Assembly: GCF_005116735.1 (NCBI RefSeq)
Contig: NZ_SWDB01000004.1
Span: 161,977 to 225,976, forward strand
Direction of reading: 5' to 3'
Length of the DNA: 64,000 nt
Source of the DNA: Thalassotalea mangrovi
Lineage (GTDB): Bacteria > Pseudomonadota > Gammaproteobacteria > Enterobacterales > Alteromonadaceae
Positions 15,948-25,989 of the stretch are shown one piece after another. The position numbers and the translations under genes were made by a program. Position 1 is the stretch's first letter. Every line of letters begins with the position of its first letter. Below the pieces are notes generated by a model, which ran no database searches, was not told the DNA's origin, and saw nothing but the letters and a program-made list of their open reading frames with translations.

Positions 15948-17775
15948 AAATCGCGTTGAGCTGGGATGTTGTCAGCAGATCCTGGGTTACCTCTTCAATG
16001 TTTTGTTTGTCCAGGTTTTTTAGTGCCAGCTCTAACGTTTTCGAATAGGGTATCGGGTTTGACCGCAGGCTATCTGGCGTTGTTGTGTGGGTTCTGAAGC
16101 TGTGTGTGTGTTGGCTGAGCCACATTCGCCAGTCGCCGGTGTAACGAACGTTGCTTGAGGAACGATTGCTATTGTAAATTAAATAGTCAAACAAACGCAT
16201 TAAATTAGCCTGATAAGCGAGTACACAGCCTTCATTGGGGTAATAATTTTTCGCCAGCCTCGTGGCTTCACTGAAGCTTTTGTCAATGCTTAATTGCAAT
16301 GCACCTTCTTTGTCGTTTACTTCCCGAAGCACGGTCGGTGGGATCATGTACAGGCCGATAGTGCGGGCAATTTTATAGGCGGCAACCTCATATTTATAAC
16401 TGTAGGTATTGTCATATTCTGCCCTGGCAGCGCGCGTTGACACCTTATGTTCATTGGTAAAAATCCCACTAAACGTTTGTCCATCAAGGTCTAACTGAAT
16501 CATTTCGCGTTTTAATTCGCCATTTTTGAGCGGCTCGATTGCCTTTACTTCCGCATTTTTCAGGTAATCTTCCCAGTTTTCATAATGTTGGCCGTGATAC
16601 GTCTGTCGAAATTGTTGAGTTGCTGTGGAAAAGGGTAGCCATTTGCTGCCATCAAATTGCTCTAACTTATCCTGATGGATTGATAACAGCATTGGATTGC
16701 CATGATAATAGTCACGATATAACCCTGTATCGACATTAATTACCTTACCATTCATTCGGCTTTCAATTTTTCGGCTTAAGGTTGGCGTGTGTCCTATCAC
16801 TAACCTCTTGGCCTGAAAATGCTGTAGTGCCGTGTCCAGTATTTCCTCTTCATAAATCGGATGGCAGAGTGCTGATCCCCGGTACCAATACTGGCTGGTA
16901 CCACCCAGATAGAAGGACTGCTCGGCACTAATAAACTTTTGATAGTATGGTTCTATATCACTTTGTGAATTGCTGACAAACTCTTCCAGTGTTTTAGAAC
17001 CATCAAAAAATGTACTCATCTGGTATAAAGGCAGGCGTTTTTCAAGCTCCCAATAGGCTTGTAAATACGCTCGGATCGCCGCGCTAGATTGTTGATTGAT
17101 TTGCGATAAGGCGATCTGAGGAAGGTCACTTGATAGCCCGCCGTGCACAAAAAGCAGGTCGTTAATCTTCAACATGCTTGGCTTACTCATAAGCCAACTG
17201 CCATAATTACCAGCGGCGGAAAATTCTTGCATATGACCAAAATAACCCGGGGGATATTGGCGCTCAAAATCAGCTCTCAGCACCTGTTGATTTACTTTGC
17301 GAGATGCGTTTAATGCGCTGTCCTGAAATCTTTGCCAGTAATCATTACGCAGCGATGTGCTCTCCTCGGCCCGGTAGTCATCATAATCCTGGTCGGTAAC
17401 ATATCTAAGATCTCGGACCAGGTTCATCAGTTCATGATTACCCAACACTACATGCACAGCGCCGCCTTGCGACGAAGCCTGAGTTTCCAGGCGCATAAAA
17501 AAATCCATCACTTTTCGCGAGTCGGGACCTCTATCAAGTAAATCACCAACACTGACAAAATGGGTTTTACCGGCTTGCCAGTTAAGATTTAGATCAATAA
17601 CACCTGCTGCTATTAACAGACCGGATAAGCCTTCAAAATCGCCGTGGATATCACCAACAATAATAACTTTTTCATCGGTGGATAGGTTGAACGGTTGTTT
17701 CGCAGATAAAGCCGTGAATGATGTCATTAACAAGGCTATTAGCAGTAACCATATTGGTTTGAATGGCTTATTCAT
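15904..17775 (-). CDS. Exported PPP-family phosphatase fused to a degenerate kinase-like domain
   Basis: This 623-residue protein has a signal peptide (LLLIALLMTSFTALSA, cleavage near 25). Residues about 35-365 are a Shewanella-like (Shelph) PPP metallophosphatase, with GDIHG 41-45, GDLLDRG 77-83, GNHE 112-115, HGG 211-213 and GHTP 328-331, all metal ligands present. Residues about 425-615 resemble the kinase encoded at 13495: KYEVAAYKIARTIGLYMIPPTV (461-482) aligns with its ELAAYLISRYLGLNIIPPTV segment, FDYLIYNSNRSSSN (529-542) with FDCIIGNVDRHEGN, and WLSQHTHSF with WAIDHSRSF. The catalytic Asp is Asn537 and the metal Asp is Gln555, so this is a pseudokinase by sequence. It is likely periplasmic. 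The phosphatase assignment is strong; the domain homology is read by eye. Confidence 0.85.
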   Translation of the reverse strand: MNKPFKPIWLLLIALLMTSFTALSAKQPFNLSTDEKVIIVGDIHGDFEGLSGLLIAAGVIDLNLNWQAGKTHFVSVGDLLDRGPDSRKVMDFFMRLETQASSQGGAVHVVLGNHELMNLVRDLRYVTDQDYDDYRAEESTSLRNDYWQRFQDSALNASRKVNQQVLRADFERQYPPGYFGHMQEFSAAGNYGSWLMSKPSMLKINDLLFVHGGLSSDLPQIALSQINQQSSAAIRAYLQAYWELEKRLPLYQMSTFFDGSKTLEEFVSNSQSDIEPYYQKFISAEQSFYLGGTSQYWYRGSALCHPIYEEEILDTALQHFQAKRLVIGHTPTLSRKIESRMNGKVINVDTGLYRDYYHGNPMLLSIHQDKLEQFDGSKWLPFSTATQQFRQTYHGQHYENWEDYLKNAEVKAIEPLKNGELKREMIQLDLDGQTFSGIFTNEHKVSTRAARAEYDNTYSYKYEVAAYKIARTIGLYMIPPTVLREVNDKEGALQLSIDKSFSEATRLAKNYYPNEGCVLAYQANLMRLFDYLIYNSNRSSSNVRYTGDWRMWLSQHTHSFRTHTTTPDSLRSNPIPYSKTLELALKNLDKQNIEEVTQDLLTTSQLNAIFKRRDKLLELWHGD

Positions 17776-18072
17776 TTCATTTAGTAATCAAGTTGTTGGC
17801 TGTGACACTTTCAAGTTTAGAAGAGCAATATGGAATAAATCGAATTTTCGCAGTGTTGGTTTTCGAATCGCCTTTGGATTTTTAGCTACACAGGTTTTAA
17901 CTGCCAGAATTGCCAGGGTAAAATCTAGCTTATTGTCACGGAATCGATAACAACATTGTAATTCGATACAGATATTTCATAAAAATAGAAGCATCTTGTC
18001 TCTTTATGGGTCATATTGGTTGAATAGGCTGTTTCAGCAACCAGTTAAATCTATGTTTTCCAGGGGAACCAA

Positions 18073-18585
18073 ATGAACAAATGGCTAATGGTATTGCTCG
18101 CGCCGTTTCTGATCTCATGCTCAAGTACTAGCGACAACCCTGAATTTATATCGGCAACCGAAAGAGGGGTTACGGTGACATTGCTTAATCCCGACGACTT
18201 TAGCGATATAGAAGCAGGCAATATGGGCACCCAGCCTGATTTTGAGCAGAGTGTTGCCAACAAGTTAGCCGAGGCATTGGCCGACCATATTGAAGGAAAA
18301 AATATCACTATCGAAATTAAATTCACGGATATTGATTTAGCGGGTGAAACTCGATTCAATTTTCAGGAAATACGAGTCCTGGACGATTTATACATCCCAC
18401 GAATGTCGTTTGAATATGTAATAAAAGACGCGACCGGTGAGGTGGTGACAGAAGATACCGCAAATATTAAAGAGATGGGCTATTTAACCAGAACGCTGTT
18501 TGGTAGTAAGGCGAATGAAATGATCGGCTACGACAAACGCTTGCTGGTGGAGTATTTTGACAAAGTCTTGAATGACCATTCGTAA
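18073..18585 (+). CDS. DUF3016 lipoprotein
   Basis: This is a 170-residue protein with lipobox LISC; the lipidated Cys is residue 16 and CSSTSDN follows. The mature part fits DUF3016: VTVTLLNPDDFSDI, a helix with FEQSVANKLAEALADH, IEIKFTDIDLAGETRF, the RVLDDLYIPRMSFEYVI stretch, and a C-terminal YDKRLLVEYFDKVL. The family is common in gammaproteobacteria and has no assigned function; it probably sits at a membrane face. CCAGGGGAACCAA precedes the ATG. It is monocistronic and followed by a hairpin. Confidence 0.86.
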   Translation: MNKWLMVLLAPFLISCSSTSDNPEFISATERGVTVTLLNPDDFSDIEAGNMGTQPDFEQSVANKLAEALADHIEGKNITIEIKFTDIDLAGETRFNFQEIRVLDDLYIPRMSFEYVIKDATGEVVTEDTANIKEMGYLTRTLFGSKANEMIGYDKRLLVEYFDKVLNDHS

Positions 18586-18597
18586 GGTAAGACTATT

Positions 18598-18621
18598 TTC
18601 CGTTATTAACAGATAACGGAA
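18598..18621 (+). terminator. Hairpin after DUF3016 gene
   Basis: TTCCGTTAT (18598-18606) and ATAACGGAA (18613-18621) form a 9-bp stem 13 bases after the stop. No T run follows, so termination here is uncertain. Confidence 0.4.
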
Positions 18622-18716
18622 CCGCAACGTCATACCTTAAATAGCGCTCTTCGACTTGAAATAGCGACCTGCGGGGTTAACGCTCTTAAGGGATGTATAT
18701 GCTCAAATGGAGAAAG

Positions 18717-18737
18717 CCCGGAGCAACAGGCCCCGGG
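18717..18737 (-). terminator. Terminator of the VWA/PEP-CTERM gene
   Basis: On the minus strand, CCCGGGGC and GCTCCGGG (one G-T pair) close a 5-base loop and are followed by CTTTCT. It lies 16 bases beyond the stop. Confidence 0.65.
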
Positions 18738-18752
18738 TAATCGAAATTCTTA

Positions 18753-19502
18753 CTAGCTAAATACTCGTCTACCGGCAAAACCCAGAATGCTAGCGATAAA
18801 CATTAACATGGTAGTTGGTTCTGGCACAGAACTAACTTCCCTAATCAATTTATTTTCTACCGCAGTTCCAAAGTCGCTAAAATCTGATACCGGCTGTACA
18901 AAGCTACCAGTACCACCTTTCACATTAGCGTTGTACCAAGCCTCTAGGCCAGCGTCGCCACTAATGACGATGCCGTTGATGGCATCTATGCCAGCAAGCA
19001 GAGCAGCATCTCGAGCAGCGGCAGTGTTGGCACCATCATTTTGTTGACCGTCGCCCGAGATATCAATAACCTGACGCGTTCCATCAAAGCCATTATCAGT
19101 AAATTCCTGTACCCCAAAGTTAATCGCACTTCCTGGAGCCGTTGCTCCAGCATAGGTTCTCGACGTTGCATCTATTTGTGCAGCAAAAGCCTGTGCTGCT
19201 GCAAAGGAATCAATTAACACCCAATCAACCAATACGGCTTGTTGAGTACTACCTGACCATTCAATATATTGAACGGCTATCGCACCAATGGAACCTTCTT
19301 CAATTGCATTCCAAAGATTCACGTCATTAAATGCATCGACATAGCCTTGCTTTTGGAGAAGATACTCATTGTTGTCCACACTGCCGGAGACATCAACGAG
19401 TAATTGTAATTCTAAGTCAACCGATATCGGCATTGCTTTGGTTTGAAAGCCCGCAATTGCAAATACCACTACGAACACATATTTTAATAAATGTTTTAAC
19501 AT
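18753..19502 (-). CDS. DUF1194/VWA domain protein with PEP-CTERM signal
   Basis: This is a 249-residue exported protein. A signal peptide (cleavage near TKA, residue 23) is followed by a von Willebrand A-type domain with the MIDAS motif DVSGS at 37-41, YAGATAPGSAINFG supplying the Thr-loop region, and VIDISGDGQQNDG. This is the layout of DUF1194 proteins. The C-terminus VPEPTTMLMFIASILGFAGR plus a short basic tail is a PEP-CTERM signal, normally processed by an exosortase and linked to exopolysaccharide-associated export. No exosortase gene is in the window. It is likely a metal-dependent adhesion or matrix protein on the cell surface. A terminator-like stem follows. Confidence 0.86.
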   Translation of the reverse strand: MLKHLLKYVFVVVFAIAGFQTKAMPISVDLELQLLVDVSGSVDNNEYLLQKQGYVDAFNDVNLWNAIEEGSIGAIAVQYIEWSGSTQQAVLVDWVLIDSFAAAQAFAAQIDATSRTYAGATAPGSAINFGVQEFTDNGFDGTRQVIDISGDGQQNDGANTAAARDAALLAGIDAINGIVISGDAGLEAWYNANVKGGTGSFVQPVSDFSDFGTAVENKLIREVSSVPEPTTMLMFIASILGFAGRRVFS

Positions 19503-20662
19503 TATTATTTTTCCTATAAGTAAGTTAATTATTAACTACGTGATTATTAAATTACTGCTTCCTTATAACGCACAGTATTCTCGATAAAATGCATCTCTCC
19601 CATAAATCAGATATGGTCAGAGGGTGCATGAATATTACGAGATTGTGCACGTGAAAAGGTGTAAAATTTGTTGACGCCAACAACGTTACAATAGAGTTTA
19701 AAGGTCTATAAACTAGTGCTATCGCATTCCATTGTGACAAATTCAGTAGGAGGATGTTAAACACCCCAAATAGAGCAGAAACCGCGCCTATCGGCGCTTA
19801 GACTCAGTGTTCCTAAAAGTTTGAGCTTTAAATTTAGTTGTAAAAACAAATTCTGTCATACAACAGTGTTTAACTTCAGCAATTTTCATGCCTAGGCATC
19901 AATGTCTTTGATATATATAGGTTTTGTATGGTGGGGAATTTTAATGTTAGTTGAAAGTGTAAAAATATATGACGATATATTAGAAAAATGAGCATTAGAA
20001 TTGATTAAGTAATATTCAAATGGGTTTTATAATCTAATTGGAGACTGTTTTATTATTTCTAAACTTAGGAATACAGCTCTTGCTTGAAACGCCTGTAAGA
20101 ATAGCCCTCCCAGAATTAAAAATGGGAGGACTACCAGACCAAGCATAAGTCCAAAATGCACCGGTAACCAGCTGAAAGTGTTGAGTTTTTAGCAGTCACA
20201 CATGCATCCCCGACCGGTTCCGACCCTATACCGAACTATGACTTCACCTCGAAGTTGGCCTTTATAGTAACTCCAAGGTTTCTATGGGAAAAATGTTCCG
20301 AACTCCGAGCATTCACCGAACCGAACTCGGTGGGGGGATGGGGGAGCAGGAGTGGGAATCTAAGAACCAGTGTCATAGCAATGCGATAAGCTTATGTTTT
20401 AGTATCCAAGACTTATCGCTATTGATGGTGCAAGGGTCGTTGCCCCTTTTAGCTGTCTTTTATGAAAATATGAGAAGAAATCCTGAAAAAGTAGTTCATG
20501 GTTAATGTTAGTGAAATGAGCATCAGACGTCAGGATATTTTACTAAGTGTGTAAATATTAATGAAGCGATGCTTTAACTGACTGATATATATATTATTAT
20601 TATGGTTGGCTCTATATTTGCTTTCCGTATCCGTAATTCAGTATTTATTAAAAGGTATATAC
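19503..20662. other. AT-rich, mostly gene-free accessory stretch
   Basis: About 1.16 kb without a convincing gene. Short open frames at 19552-19764 (minus) and 20284-20505 (plus) have no recognisable protein features. Hairpins noted are CCTCCCA/TGGGAGG (20106-20112, 20123-20129) and a G-rich run near 20330-20345. Base composition shifts along the stretch, as in old horizontally acquired DNA. Confidence 0.45.
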
Positions 20663-21793
20663 ATGATCATCGGGCGTGAAATTTACATAATTCCATTAGT
20701 ATTGTCTCTAGTATTTTCAAACCACAGTTTTGCTGGCAATCATTGCGAAGACTCGGAAGGCGTAGACAAACGACTTTGCGAAAAAATGGAACAAATTCTA
20801 GTCAATGCAGAAACCACCAATGAGTTACTGGGAGAGGTTCCAGGTATAACCGACCAGCAAAAAGCAGCAAACAAAAAAGTCATTGAGAGAGCGAAAAAAG
20901 CTCATGGGAGAACAAAGCCTGAAGAATTCAAAAACCTTGCTCGAAAGAAAAACAAATCATGTTTTATTGCAGAGGCGAAAGTCTTTGATGAACTATTGCA
21001 AGAAGAAGTCTACCAAGGCGATGGAGATGGTGTATGCCAACCCTCTGAAAGAAGCCAAGACTTGTGCCAGGAGGTTGTCGGGGATGGTGTAGGTAATGAT
21101 GATGGTTTTTGTATAGCTCAAGGGAGACCCAATGAAAGGGAAGTTTGCTTGGAGGTTTGTTATACGGAGGAAGATGAGGAGAGCGAGCAACTAGGAGAAG
21201 ACTTAGCTGAGGGACTCGACGATATAATTACTTTGCAAGAGTCGGCTAATGCTAGTTTGGAAGAGTTTTCTATTTCACAGAAACAGAACCTTATTGCGGC
21301 TCAAATAGAAAGTGAGGAAATTAGTGCGTTTTCAGCTGCTGCTTGTGATCCGGGAGGCAAGGTTTTTGAAAGAAAAATTGATAATGGTTATTTATGGGCG
21401 TCGTTAGTTGCAAAGATAGCCATGGAAAATATTGCCGATAGTGCGTGGGTCGTATGCAATCAAGACGTAGCTGGTTTTAACTCATCAAGCGCTTGTCTTG
21501 TTTCTGTTCTCATAAAGTTGGTTTTTGTAGGTCAGTATGAAATGTTGGCAAACGCAGACGGAAATCGAACAGGAGAACGTATAGATTTCACTCAAGAATG
21601 TGTAACTGAACTGAGTTCTAATATTGGCGAATTAAAAAGTGGGCAAGAAGAAACCGATGCTTTGCTGAAAGACGTACAAGACGGTGTTTTAAAATTAGAA
21701 CAGCAAGTCATAAGATTAGAAGAATTAACTCAGCAAGTTCAAAGTTTATTATTGACACCTCAAGGCCAGCGGCCAGGGTACCAAGGAAAGTAG
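20663..21793 (+). CDS. Secreted cysteine-rich protein with coiled-coil C-terminus, unknown
   Basis: This is a 376-residue protein. The ATG at 20663 (AAAGG upstream) begins a signal peptide (IIPLVLSLVFSNHSFAG); the frame is open 19 codons further upstream but that would bury the signal. The mature protein has about 14 cysteines, an acidic GDGDGVCQPSE motif and a nearby GDGVGNDDGFC that resemble calcium-binding EF-like loops. A Glu-rich middle and a C-terminal heptad-like helix (ELKSGQEETDALLKDVQDG to QVQSLL) suggest a coiled coil. I do not recognise the family. Codon use is AT-richer than in neighbouring core genes. It lies alone in an accessory region beside an IS remnant. Confidence 0.65.
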   Translation: MIIGREIYIIPLVLSLVFSNHSFAGNHCEDSEGVDKRLCEKMEQILVNAETTNELLGEVPGITDQQKAANKKVIERAKKAHGRTKPEEFKNLARKKNKSCFIAEAKVFDELLQEEVYQGDGDGVCQPSERSQDLCQEVVGDGVGNDDGFCIAQGRPNEREVCLEVCYTEEDEESEQLGEDLAEGLDDIITLQESANASLEEFSISQKQNLIAAQIESEEISAFSAAACDPGGKVFERKIDNGYLWASLVAKIAMENIADSAWVVCNQDVAGFNSSSACLVSVLIKLVFVGQYEMLANADGNRTGERIDFTQECVTELSSNIGELKSGQEETDALLKDVQDGVLKLEQQVIRLEELTQQVQSLLLTPQGQRPGYQGK

Positions 21794-21821
21794 TTTTGGT
21801 GTCTTTTTTAAGTCTCTGAAT

Positions 21822-21852
21822 AAGTCTCGAAAAAGTTCGGGACTTTTTCTTC
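21822..21852 (+). terminator. Intrinsic terminator of the cysteine-rich protein gene
   Basis: AAGTCTCG (21822-21829) and CGGGACTT (21838-21845) pair with one G-T, followed by TTTCTTCT. It lies 29 bases after the stop. Confidence 0.75.
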
Positions 21853-21942
21853 TAAAGGAAAGGGCTGGAGTAGTAAAGGTTAATCAGGAGGTAATGGTGG
21901 GTTTAAAAAAATGGGACTACATAAGTGTATTAGCTCAGACCG

Positions 21943-22258
21943 AGGGCGTTCAGAATTCTGTGTCAGCCAAATTGCTTTAAATATCTAAGAGATTATCTAA
22001 GCGCCCATCGAAGTGAATCGCCAGTTGAGACAATGTCATATTCCAGTTCTGGATTGGCATTGACCATTTCTTAGAAGCATTTAATATCCCAGCATACAGC
22101 AGCTTTAGCAAGCTGTTTTCATTCGGGAAACCACCTTTCGTTTTCGTCAGTTTTCGAAACTGGCGATGAACAGCCTCGATGGCGTTGGTGGTGTAAATTG
22201 CCTTGCGCACATAGTCAGGGTACTTGAAGTACACAGACAAATTAGCCCACTTATTACG
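21943..22258 (-). mobile_element. IS256-family remnant (3' end of transposase and one terminus)
   Basis: About 315 bp survive. On the minus strand an uninterrupted frame from 22258 to 21977 encodes the C-terminus of an IS256-type (mutator) transposase. It reads RNKWANLSVYFKYPDYVRK, then IYTTNAIEAVHRQFRKLTKTKGGFP, ending LDNLLDI. The NAIEA..RQFRKLTKTKG.FP.E.SL motif is diagnostic. Beyond the stop, the terminus GGGCGTTCAGAATTCTGTGT (from about 21944) looks like a typical IS256 inverted repeat. The N-terminal two thirds, including the first catalytic Asp residues, and the other terminus are missing; the frame meets a stop at 22259-22261. The remnant is inactive. Confidence 0.87.
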
Positions 22259-22265
22259 TCAGGAG

Positions 22266-22428
22266 TGTTGATTTGCACTTAAATTTGAACCATGAATTGC
22301 ATTCAAAAATAATCCGGTCTAACCAAAATATTGTATCTTTTATTCAGATAATTAGCATTCATACTGTGGTTCACTTTTTGAGTGCAAATTTTCTTTCTTT
22401 TTGGATCAATTCTGCATGCAAATTAACA
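22266..22428. mobile_element. 163-bp MITE-like element with IS21-family-like ends
   Basis: The left end TGTTGATTTGCACTTAAATT (from 22266) mirrors the right end read on the minus strand, TGTTAATTTGCATGCAGAAT (from 22428). Each end has a second inner copy of the TTGCA...CC motif: 22273-22291 and 22297-22315 on the left; 22421-22403 and 22387-22368 on the right. TG/CA termini with repeated inner sites are the mark of IS21-type ends. There is no coding capacity inside. I see no clear target duplication in the flanks. Confidence 0.65.
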
Positions 22429-22921
22429 GTCTGACAGTCTGCAGCAAAACGAAGCAGGTCAAGTTATTGGATACTCCACGCACTATGTAGGTAGTGGAGG
22501 GAGGACAGCCTGGTTTTATGATGCAGATACCATGATTACATACACGTTTGATGTTGTTCCACTTTCGGGAACTAGTAGTAACTTTTCTCTTATTACAGAA
22601 GAAGGGATAGCATTCGGTAGTTATCAGATAGGTAGAGGAGCCCTACGAGCATTCGGATTCACGATCGACTCAGGTTTTTTTGATATTTCAGAGTTAGTTG
22701 GAGCTGATGAGTTGGCTGCTAACGGTATTGCTTTCATTAGCAGGGTCGTGCGTTATTCAGCGAATGGGTATATTTTCGGAGAGGCTAAAACTATTGATGG
22801 GTATTATCGAAATTTCACTTTAGGACTCACCCCACGAAAAAGCACAAGCGTTCCTGCACCGACAACCCTGATTTTGTTTATTATGGGATTTTTGGTTTTT
22901 GTTCGAAGTCGTCATAGCTGA
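22429..22921 (+). pseudogene. 5'-truncated HAF-repeat protein gene with PEP-CTERM tail
   Basis: The reading frame runs open from the right end of the MITE-like element to 22921. It starts in mid-repeat with NEAGQVIGYST...TAWFYDADTM, continues through further G.A.G.....R.FG-like HAF (extracellular beta-propeller-type) repeats, and ends in VPAPTTLILFIMGFLVFVRS plus a short tail, a PEP-CTERM-type sorting signal. An in-frame stop (22424-22426) lies in the element's end, and no signal peptide or start with a ribosome site is present. An ATG at 22532 could start a 129-residue product but would lack export. The N-terminal part was evidently lost when the element or the IS arrived. It resembles secreted PEP-CTERM proteins of unknown role. 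Confidence 0.75.
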
Positions 22922-23004
22922 GATTGATTAACGTAGACTTTTTAAGTCTGATATTTTTCGGCGAAGCTATAGAAAAATTAATAGTCATTTTCTGAGGAAA
23001 AGAA

Positions 23005-23081
23005 TGGTGGCCCCTCCCAGACTTGAACTGGGGACCTACCGATTATGAGTCGGGTGCTCTAACCAACTGAGCTAAAGGGCC
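23005..23081 (-). tRNA. ileX: tRNA-Ile2 (anticodon CAU, lysidine type)
   Basis: A 77-nt cloverleaf with encoded CCA (23005-23007). The acceptor GGCCCTT pairs with AGGGGCC. The D-arm TAGCTCAGTTGGTTAGAGC, anticodon loop CTCATAA and T-loop TTCAAGT are all present. CAU could mean Met, but the acceptor, the stem GACTCATAATC and the position beside rpoD match Escherichia coli ileX (tRNA-Ile2, decoded as AUA after lysidine modification) much better than elongator tRNA-Met. Confidence 0.9.
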
Positions 23082-23251
23082 ATTCAGAGAAGTAGAACCG
23101 AAGTTCTAAACCAGAACATTGCTAATGACATTAGCAAAAAGTGGCGGCAAGTATAAGCATTTTTTATTTTAATGTCACCAGTGTAAATGGAAAAAGTGGA
23201 AGCTTTCAGGATTGATTGGCTAAATGTTGTTCAGTTGGGTTCTGGCCACTT

Positions 23252-23866
23252 TTAAAACTTAAAAACCACCCCGGCACTGACATCGGCCTGGTACCAGAAA
23301 TTGGACGAACCATTGATGGCGCATTCGCCGGTATCACAGAACATTTCATCATTTCCTTCATAAAATGTTGCAATCACCCGGGTTTCAAACTTCAGGTTTA
23401 TGGCTTTGTTGACCGGAAATTCCGCGGCCAGACCGACGTTGGCAGAAGGGTGGGTGGAGCTTCCCAGTTCATCGCTATTGGTGTCTATATGGGATACCCC
23501 CAGGCCGCCTAGCAGGTAGAGCGGCACGCGGCCATTGTTGAGTCGTAAGTTACCACCAATATGGACAAAGCTGGTTTGAATATCTGAATTTAAAAAGCTT
23601 GCTGCGGAGGAATTGTCACTCATGCTCTGGCTGAGAAAAATTTCGCCTTTGTGATGATTTTTGGTGTCCCAGGCAAGAATGCCATTCATCGGATTGACCG
23701 GTTCGAAGTAGTTATCGAGTAGAGAGTCGGAAATAACCGTTTCCCCGGTCGGTGCCGAGGTGAGTGAGATCTGCCATTGTTCAAAATTTTCATCCGGTAA
23801 AGCGTGTGCCACGACAGGGCAAAATAACAAGCTAAACCAAACGAGAATATAGCCTTTATTATTCAT
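23252..23866 (-). CDS. Outer-membrane beta-barrel protein
   Basis: This is a 204-residue exported protein. The ATG ending at 23866 starts a compact signal peptide (GYILVWFSLLFCPVVAHA, cleavage before LPDE). An ATG 13 codons upstream (23905) would add an atypically long n-region. The mature part has barrel-like strands such as FVHIGGNLRLNN, VPLYLLGGLGVSHI, ANVGLAAEFPVNKAINLKFETRV and ends AGVVFKF with terminal Phe. A Cys pair (CDTGEC) may form a loop disulfide. It resembles YfaZ-like or other small porin-fold proteins, but the family is not certain. It is transcribed away from the tRNA. Confidence 0.75.
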   Translation of the reverse strand: MNNKGYILVWFSLLFCPVVAHALPDENFEQWQISLTSAPTGETVISDSLLDNYFEPVNPMNGILAWDTKNHHKGEIFLSQSMSDNSSAASFLNSDIQTSFVHIGGNLRLNNGRVPLYLLGGLGVSHIDTNSDELGSSTHPSANVGLAAEFPVNKAINLKFETRVIATFYEGNDEMFCDTGECAINGSSNFWYQADVSAGVVFKF

Positions 23867-24001
23867 ATTTCTTTGCAAATGGTTGGATAATTTAAGGATA
23901 GTCATGAATGGTTAAAAGGAAACCGAAAAAGGAAAAAAAAGAGGGGAGGTGGAAGAGGGAGGTGGAAGTGGAAGGTGGATGAGGCCGCTTACAGCTCCAA
24001 T

Positions 24002-24030
24002 AAAAAAGCCCGCTAGTGCGGGCTTTTTTT
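24002..24030. terminator. Intrinsic terminator after rpoD
   Basis: GCCCGC-TAGT-GCGGGC (24008-24023) with an A6 run before and a T7 run after. It lies directly beyond the rpoD stop and is usable on both strands. Confidence 0.92.
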
Positions 24031-24042
24031 AAATCGTTTTTT

Positions 24043-25896
<1,854 letters not shown>

Positions 25897-25989
25897 CTAC
25901 GATTGTCCACCTATTTGGCTATCAAAATACGAACAGTAAAGGTCGAAATTATAGCAAGTCAAATTCAGAAATACCAGTCACCAGAAACG

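Noticed and set aside
19552-19764. Short minus-strand frame of 70 codons upstream of the VWA gene
   Set aside because: Lies in AT-rich DNA with no ribosome site and no signal of selection visible.
20284-20505. Short open frame of 73 codons in the accessory region
   Set aside because: No ribosome site, no protein-like composition and no recognisable domain; more likely chance.
20663-21793. Secreted toxin with an immunity gene
   Set aside because: No toxin domain is recognisable and no small downstream immunity-like gene is present before the terminator.
23005-23081. tRNA-Met from the CAU anticodon
   Set aside because: Acceptor and anticodon stems match tRNA-Ile2 (lysidine type), and the location beside rpoD matches ileX of E. 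coli.
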